Source: Gabonibacter massiliensis (GTDB lineage Bacteria; Bacteroidota; Bacteroidia; Bacteroidales; Marinifilaceae). Taken from it: a DNA stretch of 64,000 nt. Under the pieces are notes generated by a model. That model made no database searches, was not told where the DNA came from, and saw nothing but the letters and a program-made list of their open reading frames with translations. The stretch lies in assembly GCA_001487125.1 (NCBI GenBank), contig LN913013.1:434001-498000 (forward strand), in the 5' to 3' direction. This document shows positions 52,412-62,045 of this stretch, piece by piece (position 1 is the stretch's first letter; each line of letters opens with the position of its first letter). A program made the translations under genes and the position numbers.

Positions 52412-53944
52412 ATGGCAAAGAAAAAAGAGATGGTTGAAGAACCATTGGAAAAACAGTTATGGAAAGCGGCGGACAAGTTGCGAAAAAATATAGATGCGGC
52501 GGAATATAAACACGTGGTATTGGGATTGATTTTCCTAAAATACATTTCAGTTTCGTTTGAAGAGCTCTATCAGAAACTGATGGGCGAAGTTGCTGAAGGG
52601 GCAGATCCTGAAGATAGAGAGGAGTATAAAGCTGAAAATGTATTTTTTGTACCTGCCGATGCTCGCTGGACACACATTGTGTCAAAAGCCAAAGATCCGC
52701 AAATCGGGAAATATGTAGATGCAGCAATGGATGCTATCGAGAAAGAGAATGCCTCGCTGAAAGGTGTTTTACCCAAAGTCTTTGCCCGACAGAACCTTGA
52801 CCCGGCAAGCCTTGGAGAACTGATAGACCTCATTGGAAATAGTACCATATCGTTAGCAAACACAAAGAGTGCTGATGTGTTGGGACATGTCTTTGAGTAT
52901 TTCTTAGGCGAGTTTGCACTTGCCGAGGGCAAGAAAGGTGGACAGTTTTACACGCCACGAAGCGTTGTAGAGTTATTGGTAAATATGTTGAAGCCCTACA
53001 AAGGACGAGTGTTTGACCCCTGCTGTGGTTCAGGCGGTATGTTTGTACAGAGCGAGAAGTTTGTAAAAGAGCACCAAGGACGTATCAATGATATATCGAT
53101 TTATGGTCAGGAAAGTAATCAAACTACGTGGCGACTCTGTAAAATGAACCTTGCTATTCGGGGAATTGATGCCTCGCAAGTGAAGTGGAACAACGAAGGG
53201 TCGTTTATGAACGATGCTCATCAAGACTTGAAGGCTGATTATATCATTGCCAATCCGCCGTTCAATGATAGCGACTGGAGCGGTGACCAACTTCGCAAAG
53301 ACGGACGTTGGCAATACGGCGTACCTCCAACGGGTAATGCTAACTTTGCGTGGATTCAGCACTTTATTTATCATCTCTCGCCATCAGGACAAGCAGGTTT
53401 TGTGTTGGCAAAGGGGGCTTTGACTTCCAAAACAAGTGGAGAGGGCGATATTCGCCGAGCACTGGTTGAAAAGGGATTGATAGATTGTATTGTCAACCTA
53501 CCTGCTAAACTATTCTTGAACACTCAAATCCCTGCCGCCTTGTGGTTTGTAAGCCGCAATCGCATAAATGGTAGTTTCCGCAACCGTAGCAAAGAGATTC
53601 TGTTTATTGATGCACGCAATATGGGTTATCTTATCAATAGGCGTACCCGTGAACTTTCAGAAGATGACATTGCCAAAATCTCTGATACCTATCACAACTG
53701 GCGTAATGTGGAGGGGCAATATGAAGACATTGCAGGTTTCTGCGCTTCTATACCCATTAGTAGAGTTGCAGAGTTGGATTATGTACTCACCCCCGGACGA
53801 TACGTTGGTTTGCTCGACGAAGAGGATGATTTCAACTTTGAAGAGCGATTCAATGCGCTGAAAAATGAATTTGCCGAACAACTCAAAGAAGAAGAACGCC
53901 TCAATGCACTGATTAAGGAGAACTTGGCTAAGATTAAAATTTAG
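52412..53944 (+). CDS. hsdM: Type I restriction-modification methyltransferase subunit
   Basis: The 510-aa N6-adenine methyltransferase has an N-terminal helical HsdM_N domain (PLEKQLWKAADKLRKNIDAA onward), the AdoMet motif FDPCCGSGGMFV near residue 200, the catalytic motif NPPFNDSDW near 280, and the stretch GQFYTPRSVVELLVNML just before motif I. Two HsdM with one HsdS form the methylase. The gene looks intact. The dinD-like gene follows 5 bp later. Confidence 0.95.
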   Translation: MAKKKEMVEEPLEKQLWKAADKLRKNIDAAEYKHVVLGLIFLKYISVSFEELYQKLMGEVAEGADPEDREEYKAENVFFVPADARWTHIVSKAKDPQIGKYVDAAMDAIEKENASLKGVLPKVFARQNLDPASLGELIDLIGNSTISLANTKSADVLGHVFEYFLGEFALAEGKKGGQFYTPRSVVELLVNMLKPYKGRVFDPCCGSGGMFVQSEKFVKEHQGRINDISIYGQESNQTTWRLCKMNLAIRGIDASQVKWNNEGSFMNDAHQDLKADYIIANPPFNDSDWSGDQLRKDGRWQYGVPPTGNANFAWIQHFIYHLSPSGQAGFVLAKGALTSKTSGEGDIRRALVEKGLIDCIVNLPAKLFLNTQIPAALWFVSRNRINGSFRNRSKEILFIDARNMGYLINRRTRELSEDDIAKISDTYHNWRNVEGQYEDIAGFCASIPISRVAELDYVLTPGRYVGLLDEEDDFNFEERFNALKNEFAEQLKEEERLNALIKENLAKIKI

Positions 53945-53949
53945 GGACT

Positions 53950-54812
53950 ATGGATATTCAACGTATCAATCAATATAAAAGCTCTTTTGACTCCATTGCA
54001 AAGGAGATAACTGACGAAAATGGAGAATCGATAGAGGTATGGTATGCCCGTGAGTTGCAAGCCCTGTTAGGATATGCTCGCTGGGAAAACTTTGTGGTAG
54101 CCATCAACAGAGCTATCGATTCTTGTAAAACTCAGGTTGTCTGCGTGGATGACCATTTTCGTGACCTCACGAAAATGGTTTCTTTGGGCAGTGGTGCTCA
54201 ACGATCGGTACAGGATTTTATGCTCACTCGCTACGCCTGTTATCTGATAGCACAAAATGGCGACCCAAAGAAAGAGGAGATAGCTTTTGCTCAAAGCTAC
54301 TTTGCGGTGCAGACACGCCGTGCGGAAATAATAGAGGAGCGATTGAATTTGCTCTCACGTTTGGAGACCCGTGAACGACTTCGTGCATCCGAGAAACAAT
54401 TAAGCCAGAATATCTACGAACGTGGTGTGGACGACAAAGGTTTTGGTCGTATCCGTTCAAAAGGCGATGCTGCTCTGTTTGGAGGGAAAACCACTGAACA
54501 GATGAAAGTTAGACTTGGAGTAAAAAGTGGAGCACTTGCCGATCATTTGCCAACTTTGACCATAGCAGCAAAGAACCTTGCCACCGAGATGACTAACTAC
54601 AATGTAGAGCAAAAAGATTTGATGGGGGAGGCTCCAATTACAGGCGAACATATCCAAAATAACCTAAGCGTAAGAGATATGCTGGGGAAACGAGGCATTC
54701 AACCCGAAATCTGCCGCCAGCTGAGGATATAAAGAAAGTGGAACGCCGTGTGGCAAAAGAAGAGAAGGCTTTGGAAAAGAGTACGAAGAAATTACCTAAG
54801 AAGGAAGAATAA
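53950..54812 (+). pseudogene. dinD: dinD, frameshifted near the 3' end
   Basis: The first 260 codons (to a stop at 54732) match DNA-damage-inducible protein D: YARELQALLGYARWENFVVA, RDLTKMVSLGSGAQRSVQDF, SVRDMLGKRGIQPE. After GIQPE the frame goes wrong. The expected tail (NLPPAEDIKKVERRVAKEEK...) is found in the -1 frame up to a stop at 54812. One missing A in the run at 54707-54709 explains this. DinD homologues are frequent inside type I RM operons, function unclear. The product may still act without its basic tail, or the base may be an assembly error. Confidence 0.8.
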
Positions 54813-54814
54813 TT

Positions 54815-55531
54815 ATGGATGCAATAGATATATTTAGACAACAACAAGCGCAACAGCAATCTCAAGAGTTACTAAATCTTGAGATGTGCTATTCTGCACT
54901 ATGGAAAGCATATAGTTCTGAAAATAGGGATATGATGCTACGTTCAATATCTTATTATCAGAACTTATTCCCATTAAACATAGTAGAAATCAGAGGGCAG
55001 ATCATCAATGAATTTGTATCTCGCGGCTTGCCACAACCGATATTTTCTCCATTTCTGACTCCAACAGACTATGAGGTAAAATTAAATATACTTGGTTGTA
55101 TAAAAGCGATTGATAATCACGTAAATCGATTAAATTATTACAAAATTCATTATACATACGCAACCCAGACATTGTTCGAGCCACAACAGCTGTTCACTTC
55201 GCAACAAGTACTTTTGCGAGAGGATAAAGGAGTGTTAAAGGTTGCTGATCTATTGAGTGTATTAAAATATGCCATTAAGGTAGCACAGGCAATAGACCCC
55301 GAGAATGAAAATTACGACAAAGCAAATGCCGCAATTACAGCATTTCAAGGTATTGATGCTGTACTAAACAATAAGCCCGACGATAAACCTGTCAATAAAA
55401 TGCTCCACTTGGCTAATGATTTTCTGACTACGGCTGTCAGGGCAAGTGCCGAGAAAAAAGAGACAAAGGGAGGAATTTTGGTAGTTTCGCTGTTGGTTGA
55501 TTTGGCAATAGATTTTTTCTGCAAAAAGTAA
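54815..55531 (+). CDS. Hypothetical protein inside the type I RM operon
   Basis: I do not recognise a family. The 238-aa protein starts with a Gln-rich stretch (IFRQQQAQQQSQELLNLEMC), has a mostly helical middle (NILGCIKAIDNHVNRLNYYK), and ends with a hydrophobic segment (GGILVVSLLVDLAIDFFCKK) that could touch or enter the membrane. It starts 2 bp after the end of dinD and 4 bp precede hsdS, so it belongs to the operon. A link with DinD or Abi-type defence is possible but unsupported. Confidence 0.75.
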   Translation: MDAIDIFRQQQAQQQSQELLNLEMCYSALWKAYSSENRDMMLRSISYYQNLFPLNIVEIRGQIINEFVSRGLPQPIFSPFLTPTDYEVKLNILGCIKAIDNHVNRLNYYKIHYTYATQTLFEPQQLFTSQQVLLREDKGVLKVADLLSVLKYAIKVAQAIDPENENYDKANAAITAFQGIDAVLNNKPDDKPVNKMLHLANDFLTTAVRASAEKKETKGGILVVSLLVDLAIDFFCKK

Positions 55532-55535
55532 GATT

Positions 55536-56774
55536 ATGAGTGAGTGGAAAGAATATAAATTAGGGGATTTGTGTGAAATAACTTCGTCTAAACGTGTTTT
55601 TTATTCAGAATACGTTCCTTTTGGCGTGCCATTTTTTCGTTCAAAAGAGATAATAGATCTGCATAACAATAGAAATATTGCGACCGAACTGTTTATTTCT
55701 GAGGATAGATACAATGAAATCAGGGTAAAGTTTGGAGTCCCACAAACTGATGACATACTATTAACATCTGTTGGCAGTTTGGGTATTCCATATAAAGTTA
55801 AAAATGGAGATAGATTTTATTTTAAAGATGGAAATCTAACGTGGTTTCGCAATATCGACAAAAATAGTATCTCACCAGACTATTTGATGCACTGGTTATG
55901 TTCAAGTATTGGGAAACAAAAATTAGATGAGGTAACGATAGGTTCAACTCAACCTGCACTAACGATTAGCGGATTAAAATCTATTGACATTTTACTCCCA
56001 CCACTTGCGGAGCAGGAACGGATAGCAGGCATATTGAGTTCATTGGATGATAAGATTGATTTGCTGACACGGCAAAATAGCACCCTCGAATCAATGGCAG
56101 AAACCCTCTTCCGTCAATATTTTATCGAAACTACCGATACACAAAGTGGAAAATTAGGAGATTATATTACAGAAACTACTGGCGGTGATTGGGGAAAAGA
56201 AAATTGTGAAGATGAATTTAGTAAAGCTGTTCAATGTATTAGGGGTACGGACATTGCAGACCTAAATAGTGGCATTGCTACTAAAACACCTATCAGATTT
56301 ATAAAAGAGGTGAAATTTGAAAAGATTGAACCGCGTAATGGAGATCTAATACTTGAAATATCAGGTGGAACTGAAACCCAATCAACAGGTCGTGTTACAT
56401 ATATTAATGATGATATAAAGTCTCTATTTGATTATCCGCTTGTTTTCTCTAATTTTTGCAGAATGTTGAGGATAAAGGATGTTAGATACTCTTACTTTAC
56501 GTACTGTTATATAAATTACCTATATCAGCAAGATGAGTTTTTTAATTTAGAAAACGGCAGTTCTGGTATCAAGAATCTTGACTATAAAGCTCTTCTTTTT
56601 GATTTGGAGTACCCAATGCCCAAAAATGAGCAAGCAATAGATGACTTTGATGTCTTAGTAAAACCTGTATTTAAAAAAATCAACAAAAACAAACAACAAG
56701 TTCGCAGTTTGATTAAACTACGCGACAGTCTATTACCAAAATTGATGAATAGAGAAATTATCATAAATGGATAA
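55536..56774 (+). CDS. hsdS: Type I restriction-modification specificity subunit
   Basis: The 412-aa protein has two target-recognition domains, each followed by a conserved coiled-coil region. TRD1 begins WKEYKLGDLCEITSSKRVF and its coil is LPPLAEQERIAGILSSLDDK, IDLLTRQNSTLESMAETLF. TRD2 begins KLGDYITETTGGDWGKENCE and ends with INKNKQQVRSLIKLRDSLLP. It sets the DNA sequence read by the complex. Its stop lies inside the next gene (8-bp overlap). No inverted hsdS fragment is seen, so no sign of specificity switching. Confidence 0.94.
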   Translation: MSEWKEYKLGDLCEITSSKRVFYSEYVPFGVPFFRSKEIIDLHNNRNIATELFISEDRYNEIRVKFGVPQTDDILLTSVGSLGIPYKVKNGDRFYFKDGNLTWFRNIDKNSISPDYLMHWLCSSIGKQKLDEVTIGSTQPALTISGLKSIDILLPPLAEQERIAGILSSLDDKIDLLTRQNSTLESMAETLFRQYFIETTDTQSGKLGDYITETTGGDWGKENCEDEFSKAVQCIRGTDIADLNSGIATKTPIRFIKEVKFEKIEPRNGDLILEISGGTETQSTGRVTYINDDIKSLFDYPLVFSNFCRMLRIKDVRYSYFTYCYINYLYQQDEFFNLENGSSGIKNLDYKALLFDLEYPMPKNEQAIDDFDVLVKPVFKKINKNKQQVRSLIKLRDSLLPKLMNREIIING

Positions 56775-57414
56775 GTTAAAAGCTAAAATATCACAGTATG
56801 GCAGATGGGCTCCGATAGATGAATACATTGTAAGAGTTGAGACCTACTTGGAAACGGATTTTTCTATTAGTTTAGAAAATGCGAAGTGTCTTCTTGAGAC
56901 TATTGGAAAAGAAATATGCGATGCAAAAGGTCGTCCTCTTGCTGATAAATCTTCTATTAATGGTGTGTTGAAAAATGCCTTTTCGGTAATGGGATATACC
57001 AGTGAAGATATGGTGACTCAAATTTCATCATCGTTAGCAACAATTGGTCAAAAAGTTGGAGGACTGCGAAATGAAATTGGGGTATCTTCTCATGGTAAGA
57101 CTTTAGACCAATTACAAAAAAGAAACGAGGCTGTTAATGAATTGACAAAATGTTTTCTAATTGACTCAATAGAAATTATAGCTTGTTTCTTGATAAGTTT
57201 ATTTGAGGGAGAACATATTTCTGATAGTAAAGAGAGAATTCCATCTTACGAAGAAAGAGAAGATTTTAATGATTACTGGGATGAAATCTATGGTGATTTC
57301 GCAATGGGCGACTATTCGTTTACAGCAAGCGAAATTTTATACAACAATGATATTGAAGCCTATGATAACGAATATAAGTCATACTTATTAAATGATTTTG
57401 ACGATGACGAATAA
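56767..57414 (+). CDS. Abortive-infection C-terminal (Abi_C) type protein
   Basis: The 215-aa protein carries the Abi_C-like pattern SLENAKCLLETIGKEICDAK (about 35-54), then GVLKNAFSVMGY and GQKVGGLRNEIGVSSHGKTL, as in AbiJ-type HEPN-related proteins. The R-N...H motif near LRNEIGVSSHG resembles the RNase motif of HEPN proteins. The C-terminus is very acidic (YLLNDFDDDE). It overlaps hsdS by 8 bp and hsdR by up to 23 bp, so it is translated with the restriction subunits. A back-up suicide function is inferred. Confidence 0.75.
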   Translation: MDKLKAKISQYGRWAPIDEYIVRVETYLETDFSISLENAKCLLETIGKEICDAKGRPLADKSSINGVLKNAFSVMGYTSEDMVTQISSSLATIGQKVGGLRNEIGVSSHGKTLDQLQKRNEAVNELTKCFLIDSIEIIACFLISLFEGEHISDSKERIPSYEEREDFNDYWDEIYGDFAMGDYSFTASEILYNNDIEAYDNEYKSYLLNDFDDDE

Positions 57415-60400
57415 CAAACTAACCGAATCAATCATAGAAAACTTCGCCATCGAGTTATTCCAACGGCTCGGTTACGAATACATCTATGCGCCTGATATTG
57501 CGCCCGATAGCGAAAATCCTGTTCGCAGCTCATTTGAAGAGGTGATACTCACGGAGCGATTGCAAAAAGCAGTGCGGCGTATCAATATATCGCTACCTGC
57601 CGATGCACTTGATGAGGCGATTAAAACCGTGCTTCGTATTGCTTCGCCCGATACGCTTGCCAACAACGAGCAGTTTCACCGACTGCTTACCGAAGGGGTG
57701 CCCGTAACCATCCACAAAGAGGGTGCAGAGCGTGGCGAAAGGGTATGGTTGGTCGATTTTGAAAATCCGGAGCTCAACGATTTTGTGGTGGCAAACCAAT
57801 ACACCATTATCGAAAACGGACACAATAAACGTCCCGATGCGATTCTCTTTGTAAACGGATTACCTCTGGTAGTCATTGAACTGAAAAATGCAGCAGATGC
57901 CAACGCTACTATACAGAGTGCCCACCGCCAAATAGAGACCTACAAACAGGCTATTCCTTCGCTATTCAACTACAATTCGTTAATAGTAATCTCCGATGGC
58001 TTGGATGCTCGTGCCGGTTCGCTCTCGGCAGGGTTCAGTCGTTTTATGGCATGGAAAACCGAAGATGGCAAAGCCGAAGCATCAAAACTTGTCAGCCAAT
58101 TGGAGGTGATGATAAAAGGGATGCTGAACAAAGAGACTTTGCTTGACCTGATACGTTCGTTTACGGTTTTCGAGAAGTCAAAATCGGAAGACCCTAAAAC
58201 AGGAGTCACTATGATAAAGACCATCAAAAAGATAGCTGCTTATCATCAATACTATGCTGTAAACAAAGCGGTGGAATCAACGATTCGTGCCACAGGGTTT
58301 AATCAAATGTTGAACTGCGTGGTAGAACCACTCGCACGGTATGGACTTCGAGACGTTGTGGAGCAACCCACAGGAGACCGGAAAGCAGGTGTCGTATGGC
58401 ATACGCAAGGTTCGGGAAAATCATTATCGATGGTGTTCTATACCGGAAAAGTGGTACAAAAACTCAACAATCCCACCATCGTTGTTATTACAGACCGCAA
58501 TGACTTGGACGACCAGTTGTTCGACACTTTTGTAGCATCAAAACAGTTACTCCGTCAAACTCCTGTGCAGGCTGAGAATCGGGAAGAATTGAAAAAACTC
58601 CTAAAAGTTGAGTCGGGAGGTGTTATATTTACTACCATACAAAAATTTCAACCCGAGACGGGTAATGTATATGATACGCTGACCGACCGAAGTAATGTGA
58701 TTGTGATTGCCGATGAAGCCCACCGAACACAATACGGATTCAAAGCCAAAACAGTCGAGGTACGCAACGAAGCGGACGAAGTGGTAGGTTCTGAGATAAA
58801 ATATGGATTTGCCAAATATCTCCGTGATGCACTGCCAAATGCCACCTATTTAGGATTTACTGGAACACCCATTGAGGCGACAGATGTGAACACGCCTGCC
58901 GTGTTTGGACATTATGTGGATATATACGACATCGCTCAGGCAGTTGCCGACGGAGCTACCGTGCGCATATTCTATGAAAGCCGTCTTGCCAAGATAGACC
59001 TAAGCGATAACGGGCGAGAATTAGTCGAAGAGTTGGATAAAGAATTATCGCAAGATGAACTGACTGATGTGCAAAAGGCAAAAGCCAAATGGACGCAACT
59101 CGAAGCCCTGATCGGTAGTCCGAACCGTATGCGTAATATCGCCAAAGATATAGTAACGCACTTCGAGACACGTCAACAAGTGTTTGAGGGCAAAGCAATG
59201 GTAGTGGCTATGAGCCGACGCATTGCTGCCGAACTATACGATGCTATCATCAAAATTCGCCCCGAATGGCATTCGGACGACCTTGCCAAAGGAGCAATCA
59301 AGGTAGTTATGACAAGCTCCTCGTCTGATGGGGCAAATATTGCCAAACATTACACTACTAAAGAGCAACGCCGTGCCCTTGCCGAGCGAATGAAGAATCC
59401 GGATGATGAACTGAAATTGGTTATCGTGCGAGATATGTGGCTCACTGGGTTTGATGCTCCGTGTTTGCATACGCTATACATAGATAAACCGATGCAAGGA
59501 CATAACCTTATGCAAGCCATTGCCCGTGTAAACCGTGTGTATAAAGACAAGCCTGGAGGGTTGGTCGTAGATTATCTTGGTATTGCATCCGACTTAAAGA
59601 AGGCCCTGTCGTTTTATTCAGATTCGGGTGGTAAAGGCGATCCTACTCTTCAACAGGAACAAGCGGTAGATATTATGCTCGAAAAGTTAGAGGTTATCTC
59701 GCAGATGTTTCACGGATTTGAATACGAGAACTATTTCGAAGCCGACACGTCTGGAAAACTTTCGTGGATATTGCGTGCCGAAGATTTTATTTTCGGTATT
59801 GAAGATGGTAAGAAACGCTTCGTAAATGAAGTAACCGCACTGGGAAAAGCATTTGCCATTGCCATTCCGCACGACAAGGCAATGGATGTAAAGGATGAAG
59901 TTTCATTCTTCCAAGCCGTGAAAGCACGTTTGTGTAAGTTTGACTCCACAGGTGACGAGCGTACCGACGAAGAGATTGAAACAACCATCCGCCAGGTGAT
60001 CGACAAAGCACTGGTTTCGGAAAAAGTGATTGACATCTTTGATGCAGCCGGCATTAAAAAGCCGGATATCTCCATTCTTTCCGAAGAGTTTCTGCTTGAA
60101 CTGAAAGGGATGGAGCATAAAAACATAGCGTTGGAGGTGTTGCGTAAACTGTTGAGTGACGAGATAAAAGTACGAGCTAAGCGCAATTTGATTGAAAGCC
60201 GCTCACTGATGGAGATGCTCGAAAGTTCCATCACCAAGTATCATAACAAGGTGATTACGGCTGCCGAAGTCATTGAAGACCTTATCCGTCTGAGCAAACA
60301 TATTGTGGAGCAGGATAATGCCGCTAAGGAGTTAGGATTGACAGATTATGAATACGCTTTTTACACAGCAGTAGCTGATAACAACAGTGCGATAGAGTTG

Positions 60401-60622
60401 ATAGGCAAAGATAAGTTACTGGAATTGGCAGTGGTATTGACCGAGACCATCCGAAACAATACAACTATTGACTGGACAATAAAAGAGAATGTGAGAGCCA
60501 AAATGAAGGTGGCTGTTAAACGTATCCTTCGGAAATTTGGTTTTCCACCCGATATGCAGTTGTTAGCAACAGAGACCGTGCTTAAGCAGGCTGAAATGAT
60601 AGCAGAGGAATTGATAAAATGA
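57404..60622 (+). CDS. hsdR: Type I restriction enzyme endonuclease/translocase subunit
   Basis: About 1072 aa from the ATG at 57404; an in-frame ATG at 57392 would add four residues and deepen the overlap with the Abi gene. An N-terminal nuclease core has RPDAILFVNGLPLVVIELKN (PD...E-x-K). The SF2 motor has HTQGSGKSLSM (about 335), VIADEAHRTQYG (about 437), FTGTPIE, and RDMWLTGFDAPCLHTLYID, QAIARVNRVYKDKPGGLVVD. A helical C-terminal part binds HsdM/HsdS. The gene is full length, so the type I system is probably active. Confidence 0.95.
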   Translation: MTNNKLTESIIENFAIELFQRLGYEYIYAPDIAPDSENPVRSSFEEVILTERLQKAVRRINISLPADALDEAIKTVLRIASPDTLANNEQFHRLLTEGVPVTIHKEGAERGERVWLVDFENPELNDFVVANQYTIIENGHNKRPDAILFVNGLPLVVIELKNAADANATIQSAHRQIETYKQAIPSLFNYNSLIVISDGLDARAGSLSAGFSRFMAWKTEDGKAEASKLVSQLEVMIKGMLNKETLLDLIRSFTVFEKSKSEDPKTGVTMIKTIKKIAAYHQYYAVNKAVESTIRATGFNQMLNCVVEPLARYGLRDVVEQPTGDRKAGVVWHTQGSGKSLSMVFYTGKVVQKLNNPTIVVITDRNDLDDQLFDTFVASKQLLRQTPVQAENREELKKLLKVESGGVIFTTIQKFQPETGNVYDTLTDRSNVIVIADEAHRTQYGFKAKTVEVRNEADEVVGSEIKYGFAKYLRDALPNATYLGFTGTPIEATDVNTPAVFGHYVDIYDIAQAVADGATVRIFYESRLAKIDLSDNGRELVEELDKELSQDELTDVQKAKAKWTQLEALIGSPNRMRNIAKDIVTHFETRQQVFEGKAMVVAMSRRIAAELYDAIIKIRPEWHSDDLAKGAIKVVMTSSSSDGANIAKHYTTKEQRRALAERMKNPDDELKLVIVRDMWLTGFDAPCLHTLYIDKPMQGHNLMQAIARVNRVYKDKPGGLVVDYLGIASDLKKALSFYSDSGGKGDPTLQQEQAVDIMLEKLEVISQMFHGFEYENYFEADTSGKLSWILRAEDFIFGIEDGKKRFVNEVTALGKAFAIAIPHDKAMDVKDEVSFFQAVKARLCKFDSTGDERTDEEIETTIRQVIDKALVSEKVIDIFDAAGIKKPDISILSEEFLLELKGMEHKNIALEVLRKLLSDEIKVRAKRNLIESRSLMEMLESSITKYHNKVITAAEVIEDLIRLSKHIVEQDNAAKELGLTDYEYAFYTAVADNNSAIELIGKDKLLELAVVLTETIRNNTTIDWTIKENVRAKMKVAVKRILRKFGFPPDMQLLATETVLKQAEMIAEELIK

Positions 60623-60627
60623 AAATC

Positions 60628-61267
60628 ATGGCAAAACAAGACAATAAAGGAATAGTTTATGTTTAACTAACTCCGCAATGCCAGGTTTAGTTAAGATTGG
60701 AATGACAACCCGTGAAAGTATTGCACACGAATGAAAGAACTTTACAGTACAAGCGTTCTTATACCGTTTAACTGCGAGTATGCTTGTGAAGTGAAGGCTT
60801 CAGATTGTGCCAAGATTGAAAAAGCTCTCCACAAAGCATTTGAACCGAACCGAATAAATACTAATCGTGAGTTTTTTAGCATCAAACCAGAACAGGCGAC
60901 AGCGATACTTGAACTCTTCGATCGGAAAGATATTACCAGTGAGGTGACTGCCGAAATCGAAAACGACTTGACCCCAGAGGATAAAGTCGCTGGCGAGAAA
61001 ATAAAATCAGCTCGCCGCCCTCCGATGAATTATCGAGAGATGGGTATTAGCATAGGTGCTAAACTTACGTTTGTAAAAGATTCGTCGGTGCAGGTGACTA
61101 TATCTGGAGATAAGAAGGTTTCGTATAGTGGTGAAGAATTATCGCTTACAGCTGTAACCAAAAAGCTATTGGGTATAACTCACGCTCTTCAACCTACTGC
61201 ATACTGGACTTATGAAGGAAAGAACCTGCGTGATATTTATGATGGGACTTATTCGTTAGAAGAATAG
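60628..61267 (+). pseudogene. GIY-YIG (T5orf172/MUG113) nuclease-like gene with two frameshifts
   Basis: The N-terminal GIY-YIG domain is readable only across three frames. MAKQDNKGIVYV stops at 60664-60666; then LTNSAMPGLVKIGMTTRESI in a second frame; then the open frame from 60731 (MKELYSTSVLIPFNCEYACE) to 61267. One base is missing near 60661-60666 (GTTTAACT for an expected GTTTTAACT) and one near 60723-60731. If transcribed as is, only the 178-aa part from ATG 60731 could be made, lacking the GIY and KIG motifs. It lies 5 bp after hsdR, the tail of the operon. Confidence 0.75.
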
Positions 61268-61673
61268 ATCCAATTTTTTTAATTTAGACGGAAGACTGTA
61301 GTCTTATACTGGATGAAAATAGTCGTCCGTTCAGAACTCAATTTTCAATGTAATTGTAAAAACAAGCTTTGTATCGTTTAAAAGAGCAAAACGTTAAGAG
61401 TCAATAGTGTAATATGCTGTATTAGATTATCAATTTAAAGTTAGTATAAATGTCGTAAAACTTATTCTTTTAAGCTTCTTTCTTGTATTTTGTAGTAGTA
61501 AACATGGAATAATTCAATCAATATTTGGATTGCCGAAAAATAGTTTATATATTTGCCAATGTGTAGTGTAAAAGGTGTGTGTTGGTTTTTTATGGTGTTG
61601 TGGGCATGATAGAATATTATCCCATTGTTATATTAGGAAATATATAAACTAAGACTATGAAAAAAACTACGAT
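61268..61673. other. AT-rich 406-bp region with one plus-strand promoter
   Basis: TTTG (61524-61527), a 20-bp spacer and TATATTTG (61548-61555) form a good plus-strand promoter. About 100 nt later an ATG (61657) opens a 28-codon frame starting MKKTTIYKGF that runs into the opposite-strand XRE gene and stops at 61742. The start resembles that of the SusC-like gene (MKKTYDRK). It may be the left-over front of an interrupted gene. Nothing else is recognised. Confidence 0.5.
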
Positions 61674-61901
61674 TTATAAAGGGTTTTTGGGTAAAAATTC
61701 GTGTAGGGAACGTTTAAAAACTTTTGCAATTTCGTTGATATGATTAAGGTTGTATTTTGCGCCTTCACGACCTGCTTCAATGTCACCGATAAATCCTGAT
61801 GAAAGATTGATTGCGTCACCAAATTCTTTTTGACTCATACCAAATTCATTCCTTAATTTTTTAATTTTATTAACCACATATTCTTCTATAGGAGTTCTCA
61901 T
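61674..61901 (-). CDS. Small XRE-family regulator
   Basis: A 75-aa helix-turn-helix protein: EYVVNKIKKLRNEFGMSQKE, FGDAINLSSGFIGDIEAGRE, NLNHINEIAKVFKRSLHEFL. It is transcribed away from the SusC-like gene. A 16-bp perfect palindrome (61957-61972) lies 55 bp before its start and is a candidate operator. Its targets are unknown; it could control itself or the SusC-like gene. Confidence 0.85.
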   Translation of the reverse strand: MRTPIEEYVVNKIKKLRNEFGMSQKEFGDAINLSSGFIGDIEAGREGAKYNLNHINEIAKVFKRSLHEFLPKNPL

Positions 61902-61956
61902 AATTATATAATGTTTAATATACCTTGCAATTAAGGGATTTTTGCACGATAAATAG

Positions 61957-61972
61957 CACGTGTATACACGTG
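61957..61972. promoter_or_regulatory. 16-bp perfect palindrome, candidate operator
   Basis: CACGTGTATACACGTG is identical on both strands. It is in the intergenic region between the XRE gene and the SusC-like gene, a natural site for a dimeric helix-turn-helix regulator. Confidence 0.55.
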
Positions 61973-62045
61973 TAAATTAAAGGAGTAATACAAGATTAAT
62001 TGAAAAATGGAGGAAAAATGATATGAGCTACAATAAAATAAAAAA

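Noticed and set aside
55536-56774. Possible phase-variable hsdS
   Set aside because: Only one hsdS is present, with no inverted partial copy and no recombinase gene nearby.
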